Assembly: GCF_944391105.1 (NCBI RefSeq)
Contig: NZ_CALXSK010000029.1
Span: 1 to 47,653, forward strand
Length of the DNA stretch: 47,653 nt
Source of the DNA: an uncultured Victivallis sp.
GTDB taxonomy: Bacteria; Verrucomicrobiota; Lentisphaeria; Victivallales; Victivallaceae
Direction of reading: 5' to 3'
Below the pieces are notes generated by a model. It did no database searches. It saw only the letters and a list, made by a program, of their open reading frames with translations, and had not been told where the DNA came from. The position numbers and the translations under genes are program-made. Shown here in pieces: positions 1 to 7,772 of the stretch; position 1 is the stretch's first letter, and each line of letters starts with the position of its first letter.

Positions 1-57
1 TTGAGGCGGAGTTTAACAAATAACAGAAAAAATATAACCAAAGAAAGGGTCAGTCTC

Positions 58-86
58 TTGACTTTTTCATAATAGAATGATATAGT
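58..86 (+). promoter_or_regulatory. sigma70-type promoter for the 149-580 gene
   Basis: TTGACT (58-63), a 17-base spacer and TATAGT (81-86) lie in an AT-rich stretch about 60 bases before the start codon. The match is by eye; no transcript data are implied. Confidence 0.6.
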
Positions 87-148
87 AATTTTTGATCGTT
101 ACTTTCTGAAAAGCGCAACCGATGGTTCAGGCGGGGGAGGGCGAAAAA

Positions 149-580
149 ATGACAAGACGGGTTGTTATTGGAATCATTCTGTCTGCCGCGATATTATCCG
201 GAAGAGTTCTGCCGGCGTCGGCCGGGGAGGCGATTGTACCGGGGGATGTTTCCATCCGGGTGCAGTATCAGATCATGCCGTCCGGAAGCAGGGTTTGGAG
301 AACCGTGAGTTCTTCCGTCCGGGGGGCGACCACCGAATCGATGATGGTCAATCAGCTTTCAGCGGGGAATCCGGGCAGCCGGATCCGCATTTTGTCGGCC
401 TCGTGGGGCGAACCGGTCTCCTGTCTGGTTCGCTACCAGATGAAACAGGGAAATGGCCCCTGGACGACTGGAACCACCACTTTGAACAATGCCCTGACCG
501 AGTCGATGGCGAGGAATCAGCTCCGGGCAAGATATCCGAAGGCGGAGATCCGAATTCTGAGTTTCACGCGCAAGAGATGA
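149..580 (+). CDS. small secreted protein with two tandem repeats, function unknown
   Basis: I do not recognise a family. The 143-residue product starts with a basic stretch and a hydrophobic segment ending near ASAG, a good Sec signal peptide, so it is probably exported. The mature part is two copies of one unit of about 45 residues. Each has a V-R/Q-Y-Q start, a central W-R/T-T, an A-x-TES-M-x-x-NQL helix-like stretch and an end reading IRILS. The ATG at 149 is preferred over an upstream ATG at 122 because GGGGGAGGG sits just before it and the signal peptide then begins properly. It precedes the membrane-protein array in the same direction, 177 bases away, and could be expressed with it; that link is inference. 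Confidence 0.75.
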   Translation: MTRRVVIGIILSAAILSGRVLPASAGEAIVPGDVSIRVQYQIMPSGSRVWRTVSSSVRGATTESMMVNQLSAGNPGSRIRILSASWGEPVSCLVRYQMKQGNGPWTTGTTTLNNALTESMARNQLRARYPKAEIRILSFTRKR

Positions 581-757
581 TCGGGAAGAGGAAGGCGGAT
601 TTGCCGCTGTCCGGTGTGGAGTTGCAATTCCCGAGTCCGCCGGGACGGAGATTTCAGGCTCCGCGCAAGCGGGGAAGAATGTCGATTTGCATTTTCCTGC
701 CCACATGCTATTGTTGTTACGAGAGGCGCGTGAAAGGCATGGATCGATGTCTTGGAA

Positions 758-1480
758 ATGGAGGCTGAGTGGAGTGTGGGTAAGTTTCCTTTCGGATTGA
801 GTATTGTTTTTGTATTGCCGTTGTGGTTCTATCTGGCAAACATTATTTTTTATTGGGAAGCCCCACCGGCGGGAGCCGGCCGGCATATCAGTGAATTGAT
901 CCAGGATGCCGTGGAGAAAAACTGGGGAATCCGGAAATTCTACAAAACCTTTTTATCGGAGCGACCTGATGATATTCCACGGGTTGAAAAACAGCCCGGG
1001 CGCAACCGGTATTTCCTGGTGCAGCTGGATTCGGCGTCCGGGAAAAAACAACGATTGGGGGAAGTTTCCTCTACTGATGAGCTGCGTATCAAGATAAACT
1101 TTTCCGAAATTTCCCCGGTCTGCCTTCAGGGCGTCCTGGAAGGGGGAAAACTGGAACACGTTTACGATGATATTGCAATTTATGTCGATCTGTTCAACTA
1201 TCTCTTTTATGCACCGGGATTGACGGAAGAGAATCTTGTCGAAATCAACCCGAAATTGACATACCGTTCCCTCGGGGACGGCATCTGGCTGGGGCAGTAC
1301 TCCGATTATATCAAGGCTGTATTCCGTTTGGAGTTGTCATATTTCATTTCCTATATCCTCTGGGCCGTCATGTGCGGAATTTCCATCTGGTTCCTGTGGT
1401 CCGACATCCACGGGTGGCTGAAGCGCCGGAAGTTGAAGCAAGTTTTGCTTGATGAGGAGAAGTTCGAGCATGAATTATAA
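758..1480 (+). CDS. membrane protein, shortened first copy of the tandem paralog family
   Basis: About 240 residues of a family I cannot name. An N-terminal membrane helix is followed by the family signature NWGIR-FY, then about 60 divergent residues. It then jumps to the shared C-terminal block (VDLFNYLFYAP, LTYRSLGDGIWLGQY) and ends with two membrane helices and a basic WLKRRKLK tail. Compared with the three downstream copies it lacks about 150 residues from the middle: two membrane helices and the DTWHLMRENEP region. It is therefore an internal deletion or an N-C fusion. The start is unsure: TTG 752, ATG 758 or GTG 776, the last with GGAGG at 760-764. It overlaps the next gene by 11 bases, so translation is probably coupled. 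Confidence 0.75.
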   Translation: MEAEWSVGKFPFGLSIVFVLPLWFYLANIIFYWEAPPAGAGRHISELIQDAVEKNWGIRKFYKTFLSERPDDIPRVEKQPGRNRYFLVQLDSASGKKQRLGEVSSTDELRIKINFSEISPVCLQGVLEGGKLEHVYDDIAIYVDLFNYLFYAPGLTEENLVEINPKLTYRSLGDGIWLGQYSDYIKAVFRLELSYFISYILWAVMCGISIWFLWSDIHGWLKRRKLKQVLLDEEKFEHEL

Positions 1481-2636
1481 AGATTCTTTTCCCTGGAGCG
1501 GTTGTATTTTGCTGGTACTTCCGTGGCTTTGTATTTTGTTTGGAGCTTTTATCGGTGTTACTTATCTGGATAAGGTATATGGATGGTGTATCAACGAGAT
1601 TGTACAGGATACAGTGGAAAAAAACTGGGGAATCCGGAATTTTTATGAATCCTGTCTGGGTGAAGAAGACCACCGCGTTGATTTGACGATTGTTGATGCA
1701 TCATCCAAACGGGAAATTCCATTTGCCCGTGTATGGATACATGGTCTGACGGTTTCTGCGGCATTATTGGCTCCCGCATCTCGCATCAATATTGTCAAGT
1801 TTCAGATCGAATCGCCGCCGGATACTTTAGAACAACGCTATGATGGATTGAATCGTCCAGTCAGAGCTCAATGGAAACTATTTAATTTTTCTGATCTAAA
1901 AGCAGCAACGTTTCGAATCTCGATAATATTTTATATTCTGGGGCCGGTTGTATTCTATTTTCTTATATTTATGTTTGGACTGCTGCCTTTGTGCAAGGGA
2001 CCGCAGAGCAATCGTGTTGTGGCAGTCTATACTTTGTTTACCTTCGCGCTCTGGGGGGTGTTTTTATGGTTGCATTTTCCGCATCCGCGGAATTACTCCA
2101 GCTCTTATCTGGATACCTGGCATTTGATGCGGGAAAACGAACCGGTTCTGCGGCGCGTCCTGAATGAGCAGCCGGAGATCGCGCTTGTGGAACTGCCGTT
2201 CCTGAAAGCGCTGCCGATGGAAAACGGAGATGATCTGCTGAACAAGACTTTCTTTCCAGGAGAGGCGCAGGAGCGGAACATCCACAATGGAATCGGGTTT
2301 GTGAGCAAGAAGCCGTTTTTCCCGTACGATTACATCCGGGTCAACGTCGATCTGTTCAACTATCTCTTTTATGCACCGGAGTTGACGGAAGAGAATCTTG
2401 TCGAAATCAACCCGAAATTGACTTACCGCTCTCTCGGGGACGGCATCTGGCTGGGGCAGTACTCCGATTATATCAAGGCTGTATCCTATTTGCTGCTGGC
2501 CTATCTGATTTCGTTCATTCTGTGGGCCGTCATGTGTGGAATTTCCATCTGGTTCCTGTGGTCCGACATCCGCGGGTGGCTGAAGCGCCGGAAGTTGAAG
2601 CCGATTCCGGTAGAGGAAGAGAACGCGGTGAAATAA
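1470..2636 (+). CDS. multi-pass membrane protein, second copy of the tandem paralog family
   Basis: 388 residues, no recognised domain. Predicted order: membrane helix (about 10-30), signature NWGIRNFYE, a soluble part unlike the other copies, and two membrane helices rich in F/L/I. A long soluble block from PHPRNYSSSY to LGDGIWLGQYSDY follows, then two closing helices and a WLKRRKLK tail. From about base 2077 to the end it is nearly identical at the DNA level to copies three and four, while the part before that is AT-richer and diverged. That mosaic pattern suggests gene conversion or recombination. ATG 1470 is chosen because GAGGAG lies about ten bases upstream and the codon overlaps the end of the previous gene. 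Confidence 0.8.
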   Translation: MNYKDSFPWSGCILLVLPWLCILFGAFIGVTYLDKVYGWCINEIVQDTVEKNWGIRNFYESCLGEEDHRVDLTIVDASSKREIPFARVWIHGLTVSAALLAPASRINIVKFQIESPPDTLEQRYDGLNRPVRAQWKLFNFSDLKAATFRISIIFYILGPVVFYFLIFMFGLLPLCKGPQSNRVVAVYTLFTFALWGVFLWLHFPHPRNYSSSYLDTWHLMRENEPVLRRVLNEQPEIALVELPFLKALPMENGDDLLNKTFFPGEAQERNIHNGIGFVSKKPFFPYDYIRVNVDLFNYLFYAPELTEENLVEINPKLTYRSLGDGIWLGQYSDYIKAVSYLLLAYLISFILWAVMCGISIWFLWSDIRGWLKRRKLKPIPVEEENAVK

Positions 2637-2694
2637 GTTTTTTCACTTGACATATTGTCGTTGCAGTAATAAATTTTCCGATCAAGACTGATAA
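2637..2694 (+). repeat. duplicated intergenic unit with promoter, copy 1
   Basis: This gap is almost the same as 3910-3967: both run from the stop codon to the ATG with only a few substitutions. It carries TTGACA (2647-2652), a 17-base spacer and TAAATT (2670-2675), a likely promoter for the third paralog. Its duplication shows that the repeat unit was gene plus promoter. Confidence 0.65.
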
Positions 2695-3909
2695 ATGAAA
2701 TCTTCGGGACAAAATATGCCTGCTGCTATTCTTATCATGTTGTCGTTGTGGCTTTATCTGATTTTCTTTATCCATGGATGCAGCTGGGTTGATCGGATTA
2801 CCGATTATGATGTTTCTGGAAAATGTATCAATGAGCTGGTTCAAGATGCAGTGGAACAAAACTGGGGAATTCGGAATTTTTATGAGACCTTTTCCCGGCA
2901 ACCATTGAAAGATATTCCGTGGGTTGAAAGAGATTCAGGAGATGGACTCTTTTACCTGATGGTACAAAACCCCGTTTCAAAGCAAAAAGAACGGTTCGGG
3001 ATGGTATCTCTGGAGAATTCAACTTTTTCAGTGTTTTTCGGGCCGGAGCTCACGGGAATACGGGAAGGGACGGCACAGATGTTAAGCCCGTTTTATGATC
3101 GGAAAGGACGACCTGTATCTTCTGACTGGAATGACCTGTTGCAATTATATTATTACCGCGATTATGAAGAAGACATGTTTTTTGGTTTTGCAATTAGATA
3201 TTGTGTTATCCCTCCTGTTGCGGGCTGTTTATTTCTGTTTCTATCTTATATCGCTTCTGTATTTGGGGGAGAAAGATACAAAAGAACTCTTGTTGCAGGT
3301 TGTACGTTGATAACGTTTCTGCTCTGGGTGCCGTTCTTATGGTCGTATTTTCCGCATCCGCGGAATTACTCCAGCACTTATCAGGATACCTGGCATTTGA
3401 TGCGGGAAAACGAACCGGTTCTGCGGCGTGTCCTGAATGAGCAGCCGGACATCGCACTTGTGGAACTGCCGTTCCTGAAAGCGCTGCCGATGGAAAACGG
3501 AGATGATCTGCTGAACAAGACTTTCTTTCCGGGAGAAGCGCAGGAGCGGAACATCCACAATGGGATCGGGTTTGTGAGCAAGAAGCCGTTTTTCCCGTAT
3601 GATTACATCCGGGTCAACGTCGATCTGTTCAACTATCTCTTTTATGCACCGGGACTGACGGAAGAGAATCTTGTCGAAATCAACCCCAAATTGACTTACC
3701 GCTCTCTCGGGGACGGCATCTGGCTGGGGCAGTACGCCGATGATATCAAGGCTGTATCCTATTTGCTGCTGGCCTATCTGATTTCGTCCATTCTCTGGGC
3801 CGTCATGTGTGGAATTTCCATCTGGTTCCTGTGGTCCGACATCCGCGGATGGCTGAAGCGCCGGAAGTTGAAGCAGACTCCGGTAGAGGAAGAGAACGCG
3901 GTGCAATAA
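2695..3909 (+). CDS. multi-pass membrane protein, third copy of the tandem paralog family
   Basis: 404 residues, unknown family. An N-terminal hydrophobic segment ends in a G-C-S-W motif that could be a cleavage or lipidation-like site (HGCSW), followed by the CINELVQDAVEQNWGIR signature. A soluble region rich in aromatic residues (LLQLYYYRDY) precedes two central membrane helices. The shared DTWHLMRENEP to LGQY block, two terminal helices and a basic tail complete it. It is similar along its whole length to the fourth copy, so these two arose by the most recent duplication. It has its own promoter in the duplicated gap upstream. No strong ribosome binding site is visible; ATG 2716 is an alternative start. 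Confidence 0.8.
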   Translation: MKSSGQNMPAAILIMLSLWLYLIFFIHGCSWVDRITDYDVSGKCINELVQDAVEQNWGIRNFYETFSRQPLKDIPWVERDSGDGLFYLMVQNPVSKQKERFGMVSLENSTFSVFFGPELTGIREGTAQMLSPFYDRKGRPVSSDWNDLLQLYYYRDYEEDMFFGFAIRYCVIPPVAGCLFLFLSYIASVFGGERYKRTLVAGCTLITFLLWVPFLWSYFPHPRNYSSTYQDTWHLMRENEPVLRRVLNEQPDIALVELPFLKALPMENGDDLLNKTFFPGEAQERNIHNGIGFVSKKPFFPYDYIRVNVDLFNYLFYAPGLTEENLVEINPKLTYRSLGDGIWLGQYADDIKAVSYLLLAYLISSILWAVMCGISIWFLWSDIRGWLKRRKLKQTPVEEENAVQ

Positions 3910-3967
3910 GTTTTTTTACTTGATATATTGTCGTTACAGTAATAAATTTTCCGATCAAGACTGATAA
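3910..3967 (+). repeat. duplicated intergenic unit with promoter, copy 2
   Basis: Second copy of the gap at 2637-2694. The promoter-like boxes are TTGATA (3920-3925) and TAAATT (3943-3948), 17 bases apart. The -35 box has drifted by one base from the first copy, which may weaken expression of the fourth paralog. Confidence 0.6.
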
Positions 3968-5182
3968 ATGAAATCCTCGGGACAAAATATGCCTGCTGTT
4001 ATCATGTTGTTATTGTGGCTTTATCTAATTTTCTTTAACCATGGATGCAGCTGGGTTGAGCGGAATATACATTATGATGTTTCTGGAAAATGTATCAATG
4101 AGCTGGTTCAAGATGCAGTGGAACAAAACTGGGGAATCCGGAATTTTTATGAGGCCTTTTCCCAGCAACCATTGAAAGATATTCCATGGGTTGAAAAAGA
4201 TTCAAGAAATGGACTTTCTTACCTGATGCTGCAAAACTCTGTTTCAAAGCAGAGAGAACGGTTCGGGAGGGTTTCTCTGGATGATTCGACTTTCTCGATA
4301 TTTTTCGGACCGCAACTCACCGGAGTACGGGAAGGAAAGGGGTGGGTATTAAGACCATGTTATGATTGGAAGGGGCGACCTATATCTTCTAACTGGAATG
4401 ACCTGCTGCAATTATATTATTACCGCGATTATAAGGAAGCCATGTTTAGTTTGGCTGTTACATGTTGTGTTATCCCTCCTGTCGCAGGCTGTTTATTTCT
4501 ATTTCTGTTTTATATCGTTTCTGCGTTTGTGGGGAAAAGATACAACAGAAGTTTTGTGGCAATCTACACATGGATAACCTTTGCTCTCTGGGTACCGTTC
4601 CTGTGGTCGTATTTTCCGCATCCGCGGAATTACTCCAGCTCTTATCAGGATACCTGGCATTTGATGCGGGAAAACGAACCGGTTCTGCGGCGTGTCTTGA
4701 ACGAGCAGCCGGACATCGCACTTGTGGAACTGCCGTTCCTGAAAGCGCTGCCGATGGAGAATGGAGACGATCTGCTGAACAAGACTTTCTTTCCGGGAGA
4801 AGCGCAGGAGCGGAACATCCACAATAGAATCGGGTTTGTGAGCAAGAAGCCGTTTTTCCCGTACGATTACATCCGGGTCAACGTCGACCTGTTCAACTAT
4901 CTCTTTTACGCGCCGGGGCTGACGGAAGAGAATCTTGTCGAAATCAACCCGAAATTGACTTACCGTTCTCTCGGGGAAGGCATCTGGCTGGGGCAGTACT
5001 CCGATTATATCAAGGCTGTATCCTATTTGCTGCTGGCCTATCTGATTTCGTCCATTCTCTGGGCCGTCGTGTGTGGAATTTCCATCTGGTTCCTGTGGTC
5101 CGACATCCGCGGGTGGCTGAAGCGCCGGAAGTTGAAGTCGCAGGAAAAACAAGAAGCGTCCATCTCCGAAAGCGAAGTGTGA
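3968..5182 (+). CDS. multi-pass membrane protein, fourth copy of the tandem paralog family
   Basis: 404 residues with the same plan as the third copy: N-terminal hydrophobic segment ending HGCSW, NWGIRNFYE signature, YYYRDY region, two central membrane helices, conserved DTWHLMRENEP-to-LGQY block, two terminal helices. The last 15 residues (about SQEKQEASISESEV) replace the PVEEENAV tail of copies two and three. Differences from copy three cluster in the N-terminal half; the C-terminal half is almost unchanged. One base separates its stop from the next gene's ATG, so the two are probably co-translated. Function unknown. Confidence 0.8.
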   Translation: MKSSGQNMPAVIMLLLWLYLIFFNHGCSWVERNIHYDVSGKCINELVQDAVEQNWGIRNFYEAFSQQPLKDIPWVEKDSRNGLSYLMLQNSVSKQRERFGRVSLDDSTFSIFFGPQLTGVREGKGWVLRPCYDWKGRPISSNWNDLLQLYYYRDYKEAMFSLAVTCCVIPPVAGCLFLFLFYIVSAFVGKRYNRSFVAIYTWITFALWVPFLWSYFPHPRNYSSSYQDTWHLMRENEPVLRRVLNEQPDIALVELPFLKALPMENGDDLLNKTFFPGEAQERNIHNRIGFVSKKPFFPYDYIRVNVDLFNYLFYAPGLTEENLVEINPKLTYRSLGEGIWLGQYSDYIKAVSYLLLAYLISSILWAVVCGISIWFLWSDIRGWLKRRKLKSQEKQEASISESEV

Positions 5183-5183
5183 A

Positions 5184-5720
5184 ATGACGAGTTCCAGAAA
5201 AAGCAGAAGATCCGGAAAATCTGTGTGTTGGTGCAGAGAGCTCGTAATCGTTCTGTCGCTTGGATTTGTATTTTTGACGGCTGGAATGGTGGCGCTCTGG
5301 TATTTGACCCTTTCTCCGGTGCTTTTTCACTTCTCTTCCGGCCGATGGGTCGAGACGCCGGCGACGGTGATTTCCTGCGAACTGGCTTCCCGCCGAGATT
5401 CCGGCCGCGCCGCGTCCACGTTCCGGATCGCCATTTCCTACGAGTATCTTTATGACGGGAGAGCTTACGTGGGAGATCGTTATGATGCTTTTCAGTCTCG
5501 GCTCTTTTCGAACATCGACGTGGACGGAATGCAGGAGATTGTCCGGCGGCATCCGGTCGGAAGCCGCATCATATGCCGGGTGAACCCGGATGAACCGTCA
5601 CAGGCACTGGTTGACCGCTCTCTTCCCGGTACCTACTACCTCTTCGCATGGTTTCCGCTGGCGGTTATCGCGGGAGGGGTGCTGGTCGTGATGATCGGCT
5701 TCCGGGAGTTTTCGGCCTGA
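5184..5720 (+). CDS. DUF3592-like membrane protein
   Basis: 178 residues. A basic N-terminus is followed by one membrane helix (about 20-45), then an outside domain of about 90 residues. That domain starts RWVETPATVISCELA and continues with a strand-rich stretch (ISYEYLYDGRAYVGDRYD) and a VGSRIICRVNPDEPSQALV segment. A second membrane helix lies near the C-terminus. The W-x-x-TPATV start, Y-x-Y-x-x-G core and V-NP-P-x-x-A-x-L end fit DUF3592, whose role is not established. It follows the membrane-protein array with a one-base gap and so looks like the last gene of that unit. Confidence 0.7.
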   Translation: MTSSRKSRRSGKSVCWCRELVIVLSLGFVFLTAGMVALWYLTLSPVLFHFSSGRWVETPATVISCELASRRDSGRAASTFRIAISYEYLYDGRAYVGDRYDAFQSRLFSNIDVDGMQEIVRRHPVGSRIICRVNPDEPSQALVDRSLPGTYYLFAWFPLAVIAGGVLVVMIGFREFSA

Positions 5721-5903
5721 GAGCAGACAAAAGTTAGGGGCTCACGCAACCCGTTTTTGCGCCCGGCAGAACAAGAGAGGGGTTCGGGGGAGAGAAAGCG
5801 GCTCGTAAGAGCGCGTCTCTCCCCGTACCGATCAACCATCAAACTCCTCATCGGCCGATCATCGTCCCGCAACAAAGTTTCCGCTCGGCAAGCGGCGAAG
5901 TGG

Positions 5904-5971
5904 AGCAAAAACGCGAATGGGTCTTTCCGCAGAAAAGCGGGAAGAGCCGTTCGCGTTTTTGCGGCTCTTTT
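5904..5971 (+). terminator. two mutually exclusive hairpins, one terminator-like
   Basis: A long stem pairs about 5904-5930 with 5937-5963 (roughly 26 pairs with three mismatches, loop AGAAAA). A second stem pairs AAGAGCCG (5942-5949) with CGGCTCTT (5962-5969), followed by T's, as in a Rho-independent terminator. The two share the same bases and cannot form together. It may end transcription of the 5184-5720 gene. Confidence 0.55.
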
Positions 5972-6059
5972 CCCTCGCGCCGGCCGACCGCAGCCGAGTC
6001 CGACTCCGACCCGTTCGCGGCACCGGCACCTTGCCGGACGCAGGGGGGCGGGGGGCGGC

Positions 6060-6132
6060 GGACACGCCCCCCGCTGCCCACGACCTTGCGACGCTCGAAA
6101 AACAAAGGACACGCCCCCAGCCTCCCACGACC
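6060..6132. repeat. direct repeat, two copies, 47-base period
   Basis: Copies at 6060-6085 and 6107-6132 both start GGACACGCCCCC and end CCCACGACC, with three differences. They may be remnants of a dispersed intergenic repeat; only two copies were noticed in this window. Confidence 0.55.
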
Positions 6133-6151
6133 CGGCAGCGGTCAAGCTGAT

Positions 6152-6544
6152 TCAGCCGCGTCCGATCCGGAAATTTCGGTGCAGAAACGTCTCCAGAAAC
6201 CGCAGCGCGCGGGGGGCGTACTCCGGTTCTTCCGGTTCGTCCGGATACTCCCAGTTTCGGCTGCCGACGCCGGTTACGGATTCCGCGATCAGCCGTCTGC
6301 CGCCGGGCGGCGGACGCCGTGCGCGCCGTGCCAGATGCAATGCCTGTTCGAACAGTGCTTTGGATGCAAGAGGTTCGTCCGTGTCGACCTCCACGCAGTC
6401 TAGATAGAGTGCGATGTCCGCCTCGGCTTCGGCGAGGGCGCTCTGCCTGGTTTCTTCGCTGAACGCTTTCCACTCCTCCCTGGCGAGATGGCGGCGGAAA
6501 TATTGATCGGAACGTTCCCGCAGTTCTGTCAAAGTCAGTTTCAT
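6152..6544 (-). CDS. phage head-completion/connector-like protein
   Basis: 130 residues. Mostly helical: an N-terminal LTELRERSDQYFRR stretch, an acidic ALAEAEADIALYLD helix, an ALFEQALHLARRA helix, then ESVTGVGSRNW and a C-terminal RALRFLETFL helix. The alternating helices with a central ESVTGVG-type turn resemble small head-tail connector proteins of the gp6/gp15 kind, which close the portal of tailed phage heads. The resemblance is weak and the call leans on position just after the capsid gene. AGGAG lies seven bases before the ATG. A terminator separates it from the capsid gene, so it may be expressed at a lower level. Confidence 0.5.
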   Translation of the reverse strand: MKLTLTELRERSDQYFRRHLAREEWKAFSEETRQSALAEAEADIALYLDCVEVDTDEPLASKALFEQALHLARRARRPPPGGRRLIAESVTGVGSRNWEYPDEPEEPEYAPRALRFLETFLHRNFRIGRG

Positions 6545-6562
6545 ATCGAATCTCCTGTGGAA

Positions 6563-6593
6563 GAAAAAAGGGGGGCGGATTCGAACCCGCCCC
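6563..6593 (-). terminator. Rho-independent terminator between capsid and connector genes
   Basis: Read on the minus strand, GGGGCGG pairs with CCGCCCC around an 8-base loop (GTTCGAAT) and runs into six T's. It lies in the 60-base gap after the capsid stop codon. Confidence 0.7.
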
Positions 6594-6604
6594 TGTAGAG
6601 TTCG

Positions 6605-7747
6605 TCAGCTGCGAAGCGCTGCGAGCGCATCGACGCTGCCTTTGAGATTTTTCACGCGGCAGAGACGCGCATTGGCGTTCTTGAAGAGGAAGGTCACTTC
6701 TCCGAGCGCCATGCGCTTGATGCCGTCAAATCCCTGCGGAGTCGCGTCCGAATCGGTGATTGCGCGTCCCTGCAGACTCGCAAGTCCGAACCCTGCGGGA
6801 TCGACGATCCACGCGTCCGTGTCGGGCATGTCCGGATCTGCCATGACGGTCATGCCGCGGCCGTTGATTTCGTTTACGATCACCGCGACGTAGGCGCCGC
6901 GCCGGTCGTCGGAACGGACGATCTGGAGTTGATTTTTGTACTCGTTCGAGAGGACGCGCGCCTGTCCCGGCGAGCAGAGGATCAGCGAGGGATCGCCGCC
7001 CGCGCCGAGCACCGCCTGGGCCGCGTCGTTCACGGCCACGCTGTCGAATGCCGCTGCTGAAGCGTCGATGGCCAGTCCGTTCTCCCCGCAGCCGAAGAAG
7101 TAGAGGCCGCCCGCTTCGCCGCGGGTCGTGGCCGTCGCTTCGACCCGGCGGCCGAAGAGCGCGACGCGGTTCAGATCGCGGGCGAGTTCTCCGAGCGCGA
7201 AGGCGGTCTGCTTGTTGAGCTGGTTGTCGACCGTGCCGAAGACGTTGACTGCGAGCGCGCTGCCCGAGAGGATGATGTCCTTTCGGAAGATCTGCGTGCA
7301 GTTGTAGGCGGTCTGGCCGGTCAATCCGGTTTCGTCGCCTTCGCCGGAGCTGCTGCCCTCCCGGACCGGGGTCGAGACGATCGAGAGCACGTCGTTTGCA
7401 GCGGGCAGCTCGGTGTCGGAGCCGTTTGCGGCGACGAGCGTCAGCGTGAAGCCCGAATCGGTCAGAGTCGCGACCTGGAAGAGCGCGGAGTCGTCCTTCA
7501 CGACCACGAGTGTGCCGACTCGGAGTTTCGCGAGGTCGGACGCCGAGGCCGAGAATGTCGTGCCGGAGAGATTCGTCACCGTCACGCTGCGTCCGGTGAG
7601 CTGGTCTTCAAGCCATTCGTGCTTCTGCTGCGTCGCATTTTCGGCGGGACCGAAGAGGCTGATGAACCGCGGTTCGTCCTTGATGACCGTCGAGAGCACG
7701 TCCGAGAGATCGCGTTTCTTGTTCTGGAAGCTGTAGCTGTACAACAT
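6605..7747 (-). CDS. major capsid protein, SU10/DUF5309-like
   Basis: 380 residues. The order of elements fits the DUF5309 (phage SU10) major capsid family, an HK97-type fold. An N-terminal helix is followed by PRFISLFG and HEWLEDQL (about 43-50), then a strand-rich Ala/Thr domain. Next come a YNCTQIFRKDIILSG segment, an AFALGELARDLNRVALFG helix, a Gly-rich RGEAGGLYFF and a C-terminal substrate-like core ending in ARLCRVKNLKG. It would form the head shell. ATG 7747 is chosen over an upstream in-frame start because AAAGGAT precedes it at good spacing and the upstream residues are Pro-rich filler. Codon use matches the host. No portal, terminase or maturation protease lies nearby. Confidence 0.75.
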   Translation of the reverse strand: MLYSYSFQNKKRDLSDVLSTVIKDEPRFISLFGPAENATQQKHEWLEDQLTGRSVTVTNLSGTTFSASASDLAKLRVGTLVVVKDDSALFQVATLTDSGFTLTLVAANGSDTELPAANDVLSIVSTPVREGSSSGEGDETGLTGQTAYNCTQIFRKDIILSGSALAVNVFGTVDNQLNKQTAFALGELARDLNRVALFGRRVEATATTRGEAGGLYFFGCGENGLAIDASAAAFDSVAVNDAAQAVLGAGGDPSLILCSPGQARVLSNEYKNQLQIVRSDDRRGAYVAVIVNEINGRGMTVMADPDMPDTDAWIVDPAGFGLASLQGRAITDSDATPQGFDGIKRMALGEVTFLFKNANARLCRVKNLKGSVDALAALRS

Positions 7748-7772
7748 GGTGAAAATCCTTTGGGTTTCTGGG

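Larger units (their letters stand above)
5721..6151. other. GC-rich intergenic region without a supportable gene
   Basis: No frame here has both a plausible start and protein-like composition; the open frames are Arg/Pro/Ala-rich artefacts of high GC. It holds the hairpin pair at 5904-5971, smaller inverted repeats (CCGCT-N5-AGCGG near 5882-5895) and a 26-base direct repeat in two copies, 6060-6085 and 6107-6132, with 23 of 26 bases the same. Confidence 0.6.

Noticed and set aside
758..5720. The membrane array as an immunity-protein set for a polymorphic toxin.
   Set aside because: No toxin gene is in reach and the proteins are larger than usual immunity proteins; the idea has no direct support.
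5757..6473. Several overlapping Arg/Pro/Ala-rich frames.
   Set aside because: Their composition is what high GC gives by chance, and no start has a good ribosome binding site.
6572..6593. A GGTTCGAATCC stretch on the minus strand looks like a tRNA T-arm.
   Set aside because: The rest of a tRNA (acceptor stem, anticodon arm) is absent, and the stem pairs only as a terminator with a T-run.
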